From contig JAJTZB010000004.1 in the NCBI GenBank assembly GCA_032906765.1, positions 1 to 64,000 on the forward strand: DNA of 64,000 nt, given 5' to 3'. Source of the DNA: Nitrososphaerales archaeon (GTDB lineage Archaea > Thermoproteota > Nitrososphaeria > Nitrososphaerales > Gagatemarchaeaceae). The stretch's first letter is position 1. Every line of letters starts with the position of its first letter. The translations under genes and the position numbers were made by a program. Below are positions 51,389 through 60,346 of this stretch, piece by piece. The notes beneath the pieces are model-generated. The model was not told the DNA's origin and did no database searches. It saw only the letters and a program-made list of their open reading frames with translations.

Positions 51389-52657
51389 ATGGATTCGCCA
51401 ACCGGCGAAGGTGTCCATCCCGCAGCCGTTGATGCGAACGGAAGGCCAGCCGCGCCGTCGGTGGTTTTGGTGGGCACGTCCTTCAGAACGGCAGAGATAG
51501 GCACGAGGGAGCGCATAGCCAGACGGTTGTCCGAGGTCCCCGAGCCAGGACTTCAGGTCGGGAGAGGGAAGATATTCGAATGTTCCATCCTGGAGACCTG
51601 CAACAGGCTCGAGGTCTACCTCGCGTGCAGCAGCCCCAACGAGGTGGCGAAGTCGGTGATGACGAGACTCGACGGAGACGGAACCTCGTCCGAGAGCTTC
51701 TACGTGAAGACGGGCGCGGATGCCATAAGGCACATCTTCAGAGTAGCCTCCGGCTTGGACTCGCCCGTCTTAGGCGAGGAGCAGATACTTCAGCAGGTAA
51801 GGGAAGCAGGAAAGACTGCGAGGACGTCAGGACAGGCAAAGTCGATTCTGTCTTCCTTGTTCGACGCGGCGTACAGCTCGGGCAAACGGATACGCGAGTC
51901 GTACAAAGTATCTCCCGCGAACAGGTCTGTGAGCGCCTTCGCGCTGAGACGCGCTCTAAAGGAACTTGGACGCCGGCCCGCCAAGGTACTCCTGATAGGC
52001 TCTGGCGAGACCGCAAAGCTTGCCGCCCTCAGACTAAAGGGCTCGGCCGTCTACCTCCTTTCGGGCAGGCGGGACGTCGAGGCTCGATTCCCAAACGCCG
52101 AGAGAATCTCTCGAAGAAGGCTGCGGGAAGTCTCTGAGAAGTGCGATTTGATCATCGCCGCTACAAGGCATCATGGTTACGTCCTAACCAAGCGAGACCT
52201 TCCCGAAAAGAGAAGGATGGTGGTCCTTGACCTCGGCTTTCCCCGGAATGTCGACCCTTCCCTCAGGGATTCCAAGTTCATAAGGCTGTACGACCTCGAC
52301 GCCGTTGCCGCGTGGGCCCTTTCACTCGGGCGCCGCGAGAATGCCTCGGCGGAGAGGCTGGTCGAGGAAGAGACGCGGAGGTTCGATGTGTGGCTCACCG
52401 CGAGCAGGCTCACGCCGACTCTCGGCAACATCTACAAGTGGGCCGAGAGGATCAGAGAGGAGGAGACTCTGGCCGCGCTCAGGAGGCTTCCGGGCCTTTC
52501 ATCGCACGACAAGACGATCATCGAGGCGATGAGCAAGCGACTCACCGGGAAACTGTTGTCCCCCCACGCGACATTCGTGAAGGAGGTTGGTAACGGGGAA
52601 GACCAGTCAGAACGGCTCCTCCTCCTCGAGTCGATCTTCAGGGATGGGGGAAAATGA
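51389..52657 (+). CDS. hemA: glutamyl-tRNA reductase
   Basis: This 422-residue enzyme has the catalytic Cys in SILETCNRLEVYLA, the substrate loop SGLDSPVLGEEQILQQVREA, an NADPH-binding core (LLIGSGETAKLAALRLKG) and a C-terminal dimerisation domain. It reduces Glu-tRNA to glutamate-1-semialdehyde, the first step to heme. Its stop overlaps the hemC start by four bases. It leads the operon hemA-C-D-B-Q-L-E-H. Confidence 0.95.
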   Translation: MDSPTGEGVHPAAVDANGRPAAPSVVLVGTSFRTAEIGTRERIARRLSEVPEPGLQVGRGKIFECSILETCNRLEVYLACSSPNEVAKSVMTRLDGDGTSSESFYVKTGADAIRHIFRVASGLDSPVLGEEQILQQVREAGKTARTSGQAKSILSSLFDAAYSSGKRIRESYKVSPANRSVSAFALRRALKELGRRPAKVLLIGSGETAKLAALRLKGSAVYLLSGRRDVEARFPNAERISRRRLREVSEKCDLIIAATRHHGYVLTKRDLPEKRRMVVLDLGFPRNVDPSLRDSKFIRLYDLDAVAAWALSLGRRENASAERLVEEETRRFDVWLTASRLTPTLGNIYKWAERIREEETLAALRRLPGLSSHDKTIIEAMSKRLTGKLLSPHATFVKEVGNGEDQSERLLLLESIFRDGGK

Positions 52658-53580
52658 CGGCGCGCAAGCTCCGGGTGGGCACTAGGGGGAGCAAGCTCGC
52701 GCTGGCGCAGACGAGAGCCGTCCTGAAGATGCTCTCGGAGAAAGCGCCAGGGCTCGAGCTTCAGGTCGTCACGATTAGGACAGCTGGGGACAGGCTCCCC
52801 CCGGAGAAGCGGGGCGAGACGGATGGCAAGGGGGCCTTCACCGGCGACATAGAAGCGCTCCTGACGAAGGGGGAGTTGGACCTAGCCGTCCACAGCCTGA
52901 AGGACCTCTCGGTGGAACTCGCCGACGGACTGAAGATTGGTGCTACGCCTCCTCGGGGCGATCCCCGCGACGCGCTCGTCTCGTCCAAAGGAGAGAGGCT
53001 CTCTGACCTTCCCAAGGGGGCTTCGGTTGGAACGAGCAGCATCAGAAGAAGGGCGCAACTCCTGAGCCTGAGGCGGGACCTGAAGATAGTGGATATGCAC
53101 GGCAACGTGGAGACGAGGGTGAGGAGAATGGATGAGCTTCATCTTGCAGGATTGGTCCTGGCCGCCGCTGGACTGGACAGGCTCTCCATGGGGGAACGCA
53201 TCACCCAGAGATTCCCAGTGGACGAGATCGTGCCGTCCGCGGGACAAGGCACCATGGCGGTGCAAGTGAGGAAGGGCGATACCGAGATAGAGAGGATCGT
53301 CTCGAAGATCAACGACGAGGAGACGATGCGGTCCTCGGAGTGTGAGAGGGCCTTCGCGAGGGCGATAGGCGGGGACTGTTACGTGCCTGCTGGGGCGCAC
53401 GCGGCTCGCAACGGCCGCTCGCTCACGCTCGTGGGAATGATCGCGTCCGCCGACGGCAGAATTGTCCTGAAGAGGAGCGCGACCTCCACGGACCCAGTCG
53501 AGCTGGGCGAGGCGCTCGGCGAGGAACTGCTTCAGCTCGGGGGCGCGGAGATCATCAAGGGAGGCGCCATCAGGGCTTGA
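52654..53580 (+). CDS. hemC: porphobilinogen deaminase (hydroxymethylbilane synthase)
   Basis: This 308-residue enzyme starts KLRVGTRGSKLALAQTRAVL and has the DLAVHSLKDLSVEL loop, GTSSIRRRAQLL, and the cofactor-binding Cys in AIGGDCYVPAGAHA, where the dipyrromethane attaches. It joins four porphobilinogens. Its stop overlaps the TTG of hemD. Confidence 0.95.
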   Translation: MTARKLRVGTRGSKLALAQTRAVLKMLSEKAPGLELQVVTIRTAGDRLPPEKRGETDGKGAFTGDIEALLTKGELDLAVHSLKDLSVELADGLKIGATPPRGDPRDALVSSKGERLSDLPKGASVGTSSIRRRAQLLSLRRDLKIVDMHGNVETRVRRMDELHLAGLVLAAAGLDRLSMGERITQRFPVDEIVPSAGQGTMAVQVRKGDTEIERIVSKINDEETMRSSECERAFARAIGGDCYVPAGAHAARNGRSLTLVGMIASADGRIVLKRSATSTDPVELGEALGEELLQLGGAEIIKGGAIRA

Positions 53581-54338
53581 CCGCACTGAGACCCAGGTCG
53601 CTCAGCGTGGTGATCACTCGCTCGCAGGAGGGGAACGAGGAGTTGGCCAGGAGATTGAAACTCGTGGGACTGGACCCGATAACTGTGGACACGATCTCCC
53701 TCGCTCCGCCCAGCGACTGGAAAGACGTTGACCGACTTCTCGGAAACCTCGGCGACTTCGACTGGGTGGTCTTCACCTCGTCCTCGGGCGCGGAGCACTT
53801 CGGGACTCGGATGAAGGCGCTGTCGTTGAAGCTGCCGTGGGAGGGCAACCCCAGAGTTGCTGCCGTCGGCCGGCAGACCGCCAGTGCGCTCTCGAGCCTT
53901 GGCGTCGAACCGAACTTCGTACCGTCCAGCTACACCACCGCGACCCTCGGGGAGGAGCTCCCCGCGGAGAAGGGGGACAGAGTCATGCTTCTGCGGTCCG
54001 ACATAGCCGACCCCAGGCTTGCGAACAGGCTCGTCGAGCGGGGGTTCAGCGTGGAAGAGGCTGCGATCTATCGAACTCTGCCTACCAGGGGACCGAGCCC
54101 CAAGATCAAGGACGCAGATTTGATAGTGTTCGCGAGCCCCTCCGCAGTCAAGAGCTTCTGCTCCCTTGTGGCCGAGGACGAGCTTCGGAAGCTGATGGGG
54201 CTGAGGGCCGTCTGCATAGGGCCGGTCACTGAATCGGCGGCGAGGGAGAGCGGGTTCTCGAACACGACCAGGCCAGAATCGTTCACTCTTGATGCTGTGG
54301 TGCGGGAGATCACGAGGTTGAGCCAAGCAGATGCCTGA
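53577..54338 (+). CDS. hemD: uroporphyrinogen-III synthase
   Basis: This 253-residue protein is a two-domain HemD: VVITRSQEGNEELARRLKLV, DWVVFTSSSGAEHFGTRM, VAAVGRQTASALSSLGVEP, and in the second half DLIVFASPSAVKSFCSLV and AVCIGPVTESAARESGF. The family is weakly conserved but the order and context make it clear. It inverts ring D and closes the macrocycle. TTG start; overlaps hemB by eight bases. Confidence 0.92.
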   Translation: MTALRPRSLSVVITRSQEGNEELARRLKLVGLDPITVDTISLAPPSDWKDVDRLLGNLGDFDWVVFTSSSGAEHFGTRMKALSLKLPWEGNPRVAAVGRQTASALSSLGVEPNFVPSSYTTATLGEELPAEKGDRVMLLRSDIADPRLANRLVERGFSVEEAAIYRTLPTRGPSPKIKDADLIVFASPSAVKSFCSLVAEDELRKLMGLRAVCIGPVTESAARESGFSNTTRPESFTLDAVVREITRLSQADA

Positions 54339-55320
54339 GCGGCGCGAGGCTGAGGTGAGGCTGAGGAGGCTCAGGAAGACTGAGCCAATCAGGAGGCTCG
54401 TGAGCGAGACCGCCCTGACCGCGTCGAACTTCATAGCGCCCGTGTTCGTCAGGTATGGCAGGGGCGTGACAGAGCCGGTGGAGGCGATGCCGGGGGTCAA
54501 CCGTTACTCGGTCGACAGGGTCGGCGGATGCGTGACGCGGCTCGACGAGGCCAAGATACCTGCGGTCCTGCTCCTCGGCATCCCGGAGTCCAAGGACGAA
54601 GTTGGAAGCGGAGCCTACGCGAGCGAAGGGGTGGTGCCCAGGGCGATAGCGGAGATCAAGAAGGCCACGCCCTCCATGGTGGTGGCCGCAGACGTCTGCC
54701 TCTGCGAGTACACCTCCCACGGACACTGCGGCGTGCTGAAGGAAGGACAGGTGGACAACGACGCAACTTTACCGCTGCTCGCGAAGGCCGCGGTCGAGTA
54801 CGCGAGGGCTGGCGCCGACATCGTCGCCCCTAGCGCGATGATGGACTTCCAAGTCGCAGCGATCAGGTCGGCGTTGGAGGACGCCCAACTAGGCGAGACC
54901 CTGGTGATGGGGTACTCTGCGAAGTTCGCCTCCTCCTTCTACGGCCCATTCAGAGAGGCCGCGGGATCAGCCCCGTCGTTTGGCGACAGGAAGGCGTACC
55001 AGATGGGCCCGGCGAATTCGAGGCAGGCGATGCGCGAGATTGAAAGGGACGTCCAGGAGGGGGCGGACATCGTGATGGTAAAGCCCGCGCTCTCGTACCT
55101 CGACATAATAGCGAAGGCCCGCTCGAGGTTCGACCTGCCCATCGCTGCCTACAGCGTCAGCGGCGAGTACTCTGCGATCAAGGCCGCGGCCATGAACGGT
55201 TGGATCGACGAGAGGACGATGGCGATGGAGGTCCTCACATCGATCAAGAGGGCCGGAGCTGACGTGATAATCACCTACTTCGCCGAGGCGGCGGCAGGGT
55301 GGCTCAGGGAGGGACTGTGA
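54331..55320 (+). CDS. hemB: delta-aminolevulinic acid dehydratase (porphobilinogen synthase)
   Basis: This 329-residue enzyme has the zinc triad in DVCLCEYTSHGHCG, the substrate lysines in MGYSAKFASSFYGPFREAAG and DIVMVKPALSYLDI, and YSVSGEYSAIKAA. The three Cys mark the zinc-dependent form. The stop overlaps the ATG of hemQ (TGATG). Confidence 0.95.
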   Translation: MPERREAEVRLRRLRKTEPIRRLVSETALTASNFIAPVFVRYGRGVTEPVEAMPGVNRYSVDRVGGCVTRLDEAKIPAVLLLGIPESKDEVGSGAYASEGVVPRAIAEIKKATPSMVVAADVCLCEYTSHGHCGVLKEGQVDNDATLPLLAKAAVEYARAGADIVAPSAMMDFQVAAIRSALEDAQLGETLVMGYSAKFASSFYGPFREAAGSAPSFGDRKAYQMGPANSRQAMREIERDVQEGADIVMVKPALSYLDIIAKARSRFDLPIAAYSVSGEYSAIKAAAMNGWIDERTMAMEVLTSIKRAGADVIITYFAEAAAGWLREGL

Positions 55321-56033
55321 TGGAGGAACAGCGAGAGAGCACCCCAGAGGCTGCCGAGGTTGAGAAGAGTTTCCTGAAGTACACCTTCTTCAAGGTGGCG
55401 CGCGAGTGGAGGTCACTAGATGACTCGACCAAGGAGGAATCCAGGAGGGAATTCCTGCGGGCTCTGGGAGACTCCTCGTCCTCGAGCCTCTCGTTCTTCT
55501 CGCTCGTAGGGATCCGGGGCGACACCGATTTCATGATTCTAGCAGACTCTCCCAGCCTCGACTCGTTCCAGACCTTTGTCGCGAGGCTCCTTTCGACGAA
55601 GCTCGGGAGGTACTTGGAGATCCCGTACTCCTACCTCGCGATGACCAGGAGGTCCAAGTATCTCGGCTCCCACAGGCGCCCAGGCCAGGAAGGGACCCTG
55701 CAGCAGTACCGCTCGAGCAAGTTCCTCTTCGTCTACCCGTTCGTGAAGAAACGGGAGTGGTACAGGCTGCCCTTCGCTGAGAGGCAGAGGATCATGGCGG
55801 AGCACTTCAAGATAGGCCACAAGTATCCCTCGATTAAGATCAACACGGGATACTCCTTCGGTCTTGACGACCAGGAGTTCGTGCTGGCCTTCGATGGAGA
55901 CGACCCAGCGGAGTTCCTCTCGTTGGTGGAGGAATTGAGGAGCTCGGAGGCGAGCATGTACACCCAGCTCGAGACTCCCATCTTCACCTGCCGGCGCGTG
56001 GACCCAACCACCATGCTTTCTCTCCTAGGATAG
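55320..56033 (+). CDS. hemQ: HemQ-type coproheme decarboxylase (chlorite dismutase family)
   Basis: This 237-residue protein belongs to the Cld/HemQ family. It shows SFFSLVGIRGDTDFMILADS, LEIPYSYLAMTRRSKYL, the Tyr-Lys pair in FVYPFVKKREWYRL (Tyr followed by Lys four residues on, as in Firmicute HemQ) and the proximal His in MAEHFKIGHKYPSI. The Cld-specific distal Arg is not evident, so decarboxylation of coproheme to heme b is preferred over chlorite dismutation. Context supports it. Confidence 0.9.
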   Translation: MEEQRESTPEAAEVEKSFLKYTFFKVAREWRSLDDSTKEESRREFLRALGDSSSSSLSFFSLVGIRGDTDFMILADSPSLDSFQTFVARLLSTKLGRYLEIPYSYLAMTRRSKYLGSHRRPGQEGTLQQYRSSKFLFVYPFVKKREWYRLPFAERQRIMAEHFKIGHKYPSIKINTGYSFGLDDQEFVLAFDGDDPAEFLSLVEELRSSEASMYTQLETPIFTCRRVDPTTMLSLLG

Positions 56034-56042
56034 TCGTCCGAG

Positions 56043-57329
56043 ATGAAGATGCTAAAGTCGAAGGAGCTCTACGCCGAGGCGAGGAGGGTCATGGTTGGCG
56101 GGGTCAACAGTCCCGTCCGCGCGTTCAAGGCGGTGGGCGGCACCCCGGTCTTCTTCGTGAAGGGAAAAGGCTCTCGGATATGGGACGCGGATGGAAATTC
56201 ATTCATCGACTACGTCTGCTCGTGGGGGCCACTCATCCTAGGCCACTCGAACCCCAAGACGATTAAGGCCGTGACCAAGGCCGCAACGACTGGGACCAGC
56301 TTCGGGGCTCCTTCGGTTCCGGAGCTGAGACTGGCCCAGAAAGTCTGCGGTATGGTGCCGAGCATTCAGAAGGTTCGCTTCGTGAGCTCCGGTACGGAGG
56401 CGACGATGTCTGCACTGCGCCTGGCTCGGGCGTTCACCGGCAGGACCAAGCTGCTCAAGTTTGAAGGCTGCTATCACGGCCACGCGGACCCCTTCCTCAC
56501 CCGCGCCGGCTCCGGGATGGCAACCTTCGACATGCCAGACTCGGCGGGTATTCCGTCGTCTGCTGGGGCTGAGACACTAACCCTCGAATTCAACAACGAA
56601 GAGCAGCTCGAGGACGCGTTCCGCTCCCACGGTGGCGAGATCGCCGCTGCCATCATCGAGCCGGTGGCGGGCAACATGGGGGTCGTGCCGCCGATACCCG
56701 GCTATCTGCAGAGGCTGAGGAAGCTCTGCAGCGAAAGCGGTTCGGTCCTGATCTTTGACGAGGTGATTACAGGATTCAGGGTTGCTCCGGGAGGCGCCCA
56801 GGCGATCTATGGGGTGAGGCCCGACCTGACCTGCCTGGGCAAGGTAATCGGGGGAGGCTTCCCGGTCGGCGCCTACGGTGGCAGAGATGATATCATGCGG
56901 ATGGTCGCACCCGAGGGGCCGGTCTACCAGGCCGGCACTCTGTCAGGAAACCCGGTGGCCATGGCCGGAGGGTTAGCGACCCTCTCCCAGCTGAACCGGA
57001 AAGCGTACTCCTGGCTCGAGAGGCTGTCAGCAAGCCTCGAAGATGGCCTCCTCGAGGCAGCAGCCGCCTGCGGCGTGCAACTCACAGTAAACAGAGTCGG
57101 CTCGATGCTAGGTCTCTTCTTCGCATCAGGGAAGGTACGGAACTTCAGGGACGCAAAAGGCTCGAACCATCAGCTGTATCCCAGATTCCACCGCGCCCTG
57201 CTCGAGTCCGGAATCTACTTTCCGCCCTCCGCCTTCGAGACCTTCTTCCTCTCGATAGCCCACTCCGATGGTGACGTGAGAACGACCGTTTCGGCATCGC
57301 GGCGAGCATTCCGGGGTCTTGCGTCATGA
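56043..57329 (+). CDS. hemL: glutamate-1-semialdehyde 2,1-aminomutase
   Basis: This 428-residue PLP enzyme has the family motifs GVNSPVRAFKAVGGTPVFF, RFVSSGTEATMSALRLARAF, LIFDEVITGFRVAPGGAQ and the PLP lysine in TCLGKVIGGGFPVGAYGG. It makes aminolevulinate. It overlaps hemE by four bases. A second ATG lies at 56049. Confidence 0.95.
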   Translation: MKMLKSKELYAEARRVMVGGVNSPVRAFKAVGGTPVFFVKGKGSRIWDADGNSFIDYVCSWGPLILGHSNPKTIKAVTKAATTGTSFGAPSVPELRLAQKVCGMVPSIQKVRFVSSGTEATMSALRLARAFTGRTKLLKFEGCYHGHADPFLTRAGSGMATFDMPDSAGIPSSAGAETLTLEFNNEEQLEDAFRSHGGEIAAAIIEPVAGNMGVVPPIPGYLQRLRKLCSESGSVLIFDEVITGFRVAPGGAQAIYGVRPDLTCLGKVIGGGFPVGAYGGRDDIMRMVAPEGPVYQAGTLSGNPVAMAGGLATLSQLNRKAYSWLERLSASLEDGLLEAAAACGVQLTVNRVGSMLGLFFASGKVRNFRDAKGSNHQLYPRFHRALLESGIYFPPSAFETFFLSIAHSDGDVRTTVSASRRAFRGLAS

Positions 57330-58366
57330 GGCGGACGGACTCGCCGTTCATCGACGCCTGCTTCGGGCGAGAGACGGAGTATACTCCCGTCTGGTTCATG
57401 AGGCAGGCTGGCAGATTCCTCCCGAGCTACAGGCGACTCAAGGGAGGGAGAAACGTACTGGAGATTACGAAGGACCCCGAGCTTGCGTCGGAGGTGGTCG
57501 CTGATGCCGTACGCGCCCTGGGCGTCGACGCGGGAATCATCTTCGCAGACATCATGCTGCCGCTGGAGGCGATGGGCGTGAAGTTCAGAATCGAGGAGGA
57601 CGTAGGGCCGATAGTCTCGAATCCAATCCGGGGACCGAGCGACGTGGCGGCGCTCCGGAGGCCGGACCCGGAGATGGACCTCTCTTACGTCTACGGCGGC
57701 ATCGACAGGGCCATCCAGAAGCTGGACGGTCGGACTCCGCTGATCGGCTTCGCCGGAGCGCCGTTTACCCTCGCGGCCTACATGATTGAGGGCGGGCCGA
57801 GCAGGGAACTGGCGAAGACCAGGGCGTTGATGTACTCGAGCCCAGAGACATGGCGACCCCTCATGAAAAGCCTGACCGACATGATCAAGGGCTACTTGTC
57901 GGTCCAGGTGAAGCACGGCGTGTCTGCGATCCAGCTCTTCGACAGCTGGGTAGGTTGTCTTTCACCGCGTGACTACGATCAATTTGTCTTTCCCTTCACT
58001 CGCGAGATATTCGACTCCGTCAACTCGGTGCCGAGGATTCACTTCTGTGCCGACTCTTCCGCCCTGGTAGAGGAGTTCCACCGGACGGGACCGGAGGTCC
58101 TGAGCGTGGACTGGAGGATACCGATAGAAGATGTCTGGCGAAGGTGTGACGGTGCCACCGCCGTCCAGGGGAACCTGGACCCCGCAGCCGCGCTGGCCGG
58201 CGGGGAAGAGATGGAGAAACGTGTTACGGACATCCTGGACCGAGCCAAGGGACGATCGGGGCACATATTCAGCCTGGGCCACGGTGTTCTTCGTGACACC
58301 GACCCCGAGAACCTTCGCCGAATCGTGAACACAGTTCATGCGCGGACTAAGAGGAAGACGGGATGA
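57326..58366 (+). CDS. hemE: uroporphyrinogen decarboxylase
   Basis: This 346-residue enzyme has the N-terminal signature TPVWFMRQAGRFLPSYR, the catalytic Asp region IIFADIMLPLEAMG, and the later GFAGAPFTLAAYMIEGG. It decarboxylates the four acetates of uroporphyrinogen III to give coproporphyrinogen III. It overlaps hemL and hemH by four bases each. Confidence 0.95.
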   Translation: MRRTDSPFIDACFGRETEYTPVWFMRQAGRFLPSYRRLKGGRNVLEITKDPELASEVVADAVRALGVDAGIIFADIMLPLEAMGVKFRIEEDVGPIVSNPIRGPSDVAALRRPDPEMDLSYVYGGIDRAIQKLDGRTPLIGFAGAPFTLAAYMIEGGPSRELAKTRALMYSSPETWRPLMKSLTDMIKGYLSVQVKHGVSAIQLFDSWVGCLSPRDYDQFVFPFTREIFDSVNSVPRIHFCADSSALVEEFHRTGPEVLSVDWRIPIEDVWRRCDGATAVQGNLDPAAALAGGEEMEKRVTDILDRAKGRSGHIFSLGHGVLRDTDPENLRRIVNTVHARTKRKTG

Positions 58367-59265
58367 AGGGAATAATGCTGATGACGTACGGGACGCCCCG
58401 CTCCCTTGAAGGAGTGGAGGAGTTCCACACGAACATTCGCGGCGGCCAGAGGCCGACCGACGCCGAGATCGAGGGCCTCCGCCAGCGATACAAGGCCATA
58501 GGAGGGACATCCCCGTTGATTCGAATCACCGAGAGCCTCAGGGAGAAGCTGCAGCGTCGAGTAGCGGACCAGGGCTCCGACACGCTCGTCTATTCAGCGA
58601 TGAAACACTCGGAACCCTTTATCGCCGACGTCGTCAAGAGGGCCGCCGGTGACGGGGTCGCTGAGCTCCTCTCAATCGCGCTCGCTCCGCACTACTCCAA
58701 GATGAGCGTCGGCACGTACACGCTCGCTGTGGAAATGGCAAACGCTGCTCTGCCCCGAAGAATGAAACTGGACTCGGTCAACTCGTGGCACAGGAATCCG
58801 AAGCTGATAGAGGCCTGGGCATCAAGGATTAGAAGCTCGGAGCGGAAGCTCCCAGAGACCTACTCCCTCGTCTTCTCCGCCCACAGCCTCCCCGAGAAGA
58901 TCCTGGCCAGCGGAGACCCTTACCGGTACCAGCTCATCGAGACTTGCGAGTTGATATCAGCGGCAATTCGTCGAAGCGAATGGACCTTTTCATTCCAGAG
59001 CGCGGGTCATTCGAGGGAGCCGTGGCTAGGGCCGGACATACTTGACCACCTGCAAGGGCAGTTCGATCGAGGGTTCGGGAACTTCTTAATCGCTCCGATA
59101 GGTTTCGTTGCTGACCACCTAGAGATTCTCTACGACATCGATATTGAATGCAAACAATGGGCAGAGAAGAACGGCGCTCAGCTGGCAAGGTGCGATTCCC
59201 TCAACGACTCTGACGATTTTGTTGACTGCCTTCATTCCCTTATTCTTGAGAAACAGTTCCTATGA
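58363..59265 (+). CDS. hemH: ferrochelatase
   Basis: This 300-residue enzyme has MLMTYGTPRSLEGVEEF, the iron-binding His in ALAPHYSKMSVGTY, the FSAHSLPEKI motif, FSFQSAGHSREPWLGP and the Glu in FVADHLEILYDIDIE. It inserts iron into the porphyrin. With HemQ present, coproporphyrin III would be the substrate (the coproporphyrin-dependent route), which is inference. Last gene of the operon; a hairpin and T-run follow. Confidence 0.94.
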   Translation: MKGIMLMTYGTPRSLEGVEEFHTNIRGGQRPTDAEIEGLRQRYKAIGGTSPLIRITESLREKLQRRVADQGSDTLVYSAMKHSEPFIADVVKRAAGDGVAELLSIALAPHYSKMSVGTYTLAVEMANAALPRRMKLDSVNSWHRNPKLIEAWASRIRSSERKLPETYSLVFSAHSLPEKILASGDPYRYQLIETCELISAAIRRSEWTFSFQSAGHSREPWLGPDILDHLQGQFDRGFGNFLIAPIGFVADHLEILYDIDIECKQWAEKNGAQLARCDSLNDSDDFVDCLHSLILEKQFL

Positions 59266-59281
59266 TGAAACAGCCTGCCTG

Positions 59282-59315
59282 GCAGTCGCCTTGGTGACTG
59301 CGCTATGTCATTTTT
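59282..59315 (+). terminator. likely terminator of the hem operon
   Basis: Hairpin 59282-59287 (GCAGTC, read as GGCAGTC region) with GACTGC at 59296-59301 is followed by TTTTT at 59311-59315, 17 bases after the hemH stop. Confidence 0.5.
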
Positions 59316-59403
59316 GAAACAACAAATTGTCAAGCCTTTGTTTACTTTCAGTCAACGTTTCGTGATCTTTCAAAGGAGTTCTGTTCGGATTAGTCCAAGC
59401 GTC

Positions 59404-59600
59404 AGGAGGACTATGGCCGAGACGCGTCGAACATAACGGGGGGTGGAAGAACTCCGCCCTCTGTTATGGAGCAGAACCCCGTAGTCGTGATGCTATCCGC
59501 ATTTTCTGTTCTGCGGCTGGTCGGGGGATTCATTCGAGTCATACCGGCTATAACTGATTATGATATTTATCCTCCACGCAACGTCGGAGCCGAACGGATT
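59404..59600 (+). repeat. diverged second copy of the rnpB 3' end and its flank, copy B
   Basis: It begins AGGAGGACTATGGCCGA, matching the last part of rnpB (P4 3' strand and P2), and continues with the same hairpin: CATAAC (59432-59437) with GTTATG (59463-59468), and GGGTGGA (59441-59447) with TCCGCCC (59453-59459). Downstream blocks such as GGGGATTCAT and ATTTAT-CTCCACG also match copy A. The body of RNase P RNA is not present upstream, so it is not a second functional rnpB. Confidence 0.75.
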
Positions 59601-59661
59601 ACCACCGCTTCTACCGGTTCAGGCTGACGCGCCGAGCCAGAGACAGTATTCCAAGGTGAAG

Positions 59662-60315
59662 CTAGTTAGTTTCAGGTTCCCCGTGTTTTCGATAAATCAT
59701 CTGCGCTTCATCCGGTATTCTTTGAATGATGCCTTCGATCCACTGGACTATCTCCTCGAGATTACAGGTTGCGCCCGCAACGCGCAGGTCCATACTATTC
59801 ACCTGGACGTACCTGAAGGCGTTCTTCGTATCCTCGGGCTCGTCTTCCGGAGGATACGTGCTGATGGCCCAGCCAAGCGGAATATCTTCTGGGACGGTGG
59901 GCAACCAGTCGTCCAGTTGCTCGTCGATGTGCTCAAACGCATTTCTCACTTGTCTTGCAATCAATGGATTGTCATCTTTGATGCGCAGAAATGCCTGTAG
60001 TTCACGCCCTCGCTTGAGCGATTTCTCTGTTGCGACTGAACCCCTCCTTTTGAGGGGGTTAGGCCAGATGATGTGAGACACGTTAGAACTGGTGGAGAGC
60101 AGGGCGTGCACTCTAAGCCACACCTTGCGGTTCCAACTCCGTCTTCCTTCCTGGTCTTGGGGTGGCGGGTACTTGACAATCTCCTCGAGTTCGCCGAAGG
60201 CTGCAACGCACTGGGAACACTGCTCTCTCAGTTCGATGAGGAAGACCATTAATTCGCGCGCTTCTTCCCTAGTTCGCCTTCGATTCTGCATCAGGACTGC
60301 CCAGCGGGTTCTCAC
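59662..60315 (-). CDS. hypothetical protein
   Basis: This 217-residue soluble protein (start at 60315, or ATG 60291) is mostly helical. Visible blocks are ELREQCSQCVAAFGELEEIV, ARQVRNAFEHIDEQLDDWL and LRVAGATCNLEEIVQWIEGI. It reads like conserved hypothetical proteins scattered among bacteria and archaea, with no catalytic motif. It is divergent from the DUF5615 gene and lies just beyond copy B of the rnpB repeat, which suggests acquired DNA. Confidence 0.65.
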   Translation of the reverse strand: MRTRWAVLMQNRRRTREEARELMVFLIELREQCSQCVAAFGELEEIVKYPPPQDQEGRRSWNRKVWLRVHALLSTSSNVSHIIWPNPLKRRGSVATEKSLKRGRELQAFLRIKDDNPLIARQVRNAFEHIDEQLDDWLPTVPEDIPLGWAISTYPPEDEPEDTKNAFRYVQVNSMDLRVAGATCNLEEIVQWIEGIIQRIPDEAQMIYRKHGEPETN

Positions 60316-60346
60316 CTTATATCGATGGCTGGCGGGCTTGGTTCTG

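Noticed and set aside
59266-59403. Second complete RNase P RNA gene upstream of copy B
   Set aside because: None of the other conserved blocks (P4 5' strand, GATGAAACGG, GCAAGGCCGAAC) occurs before copy B.
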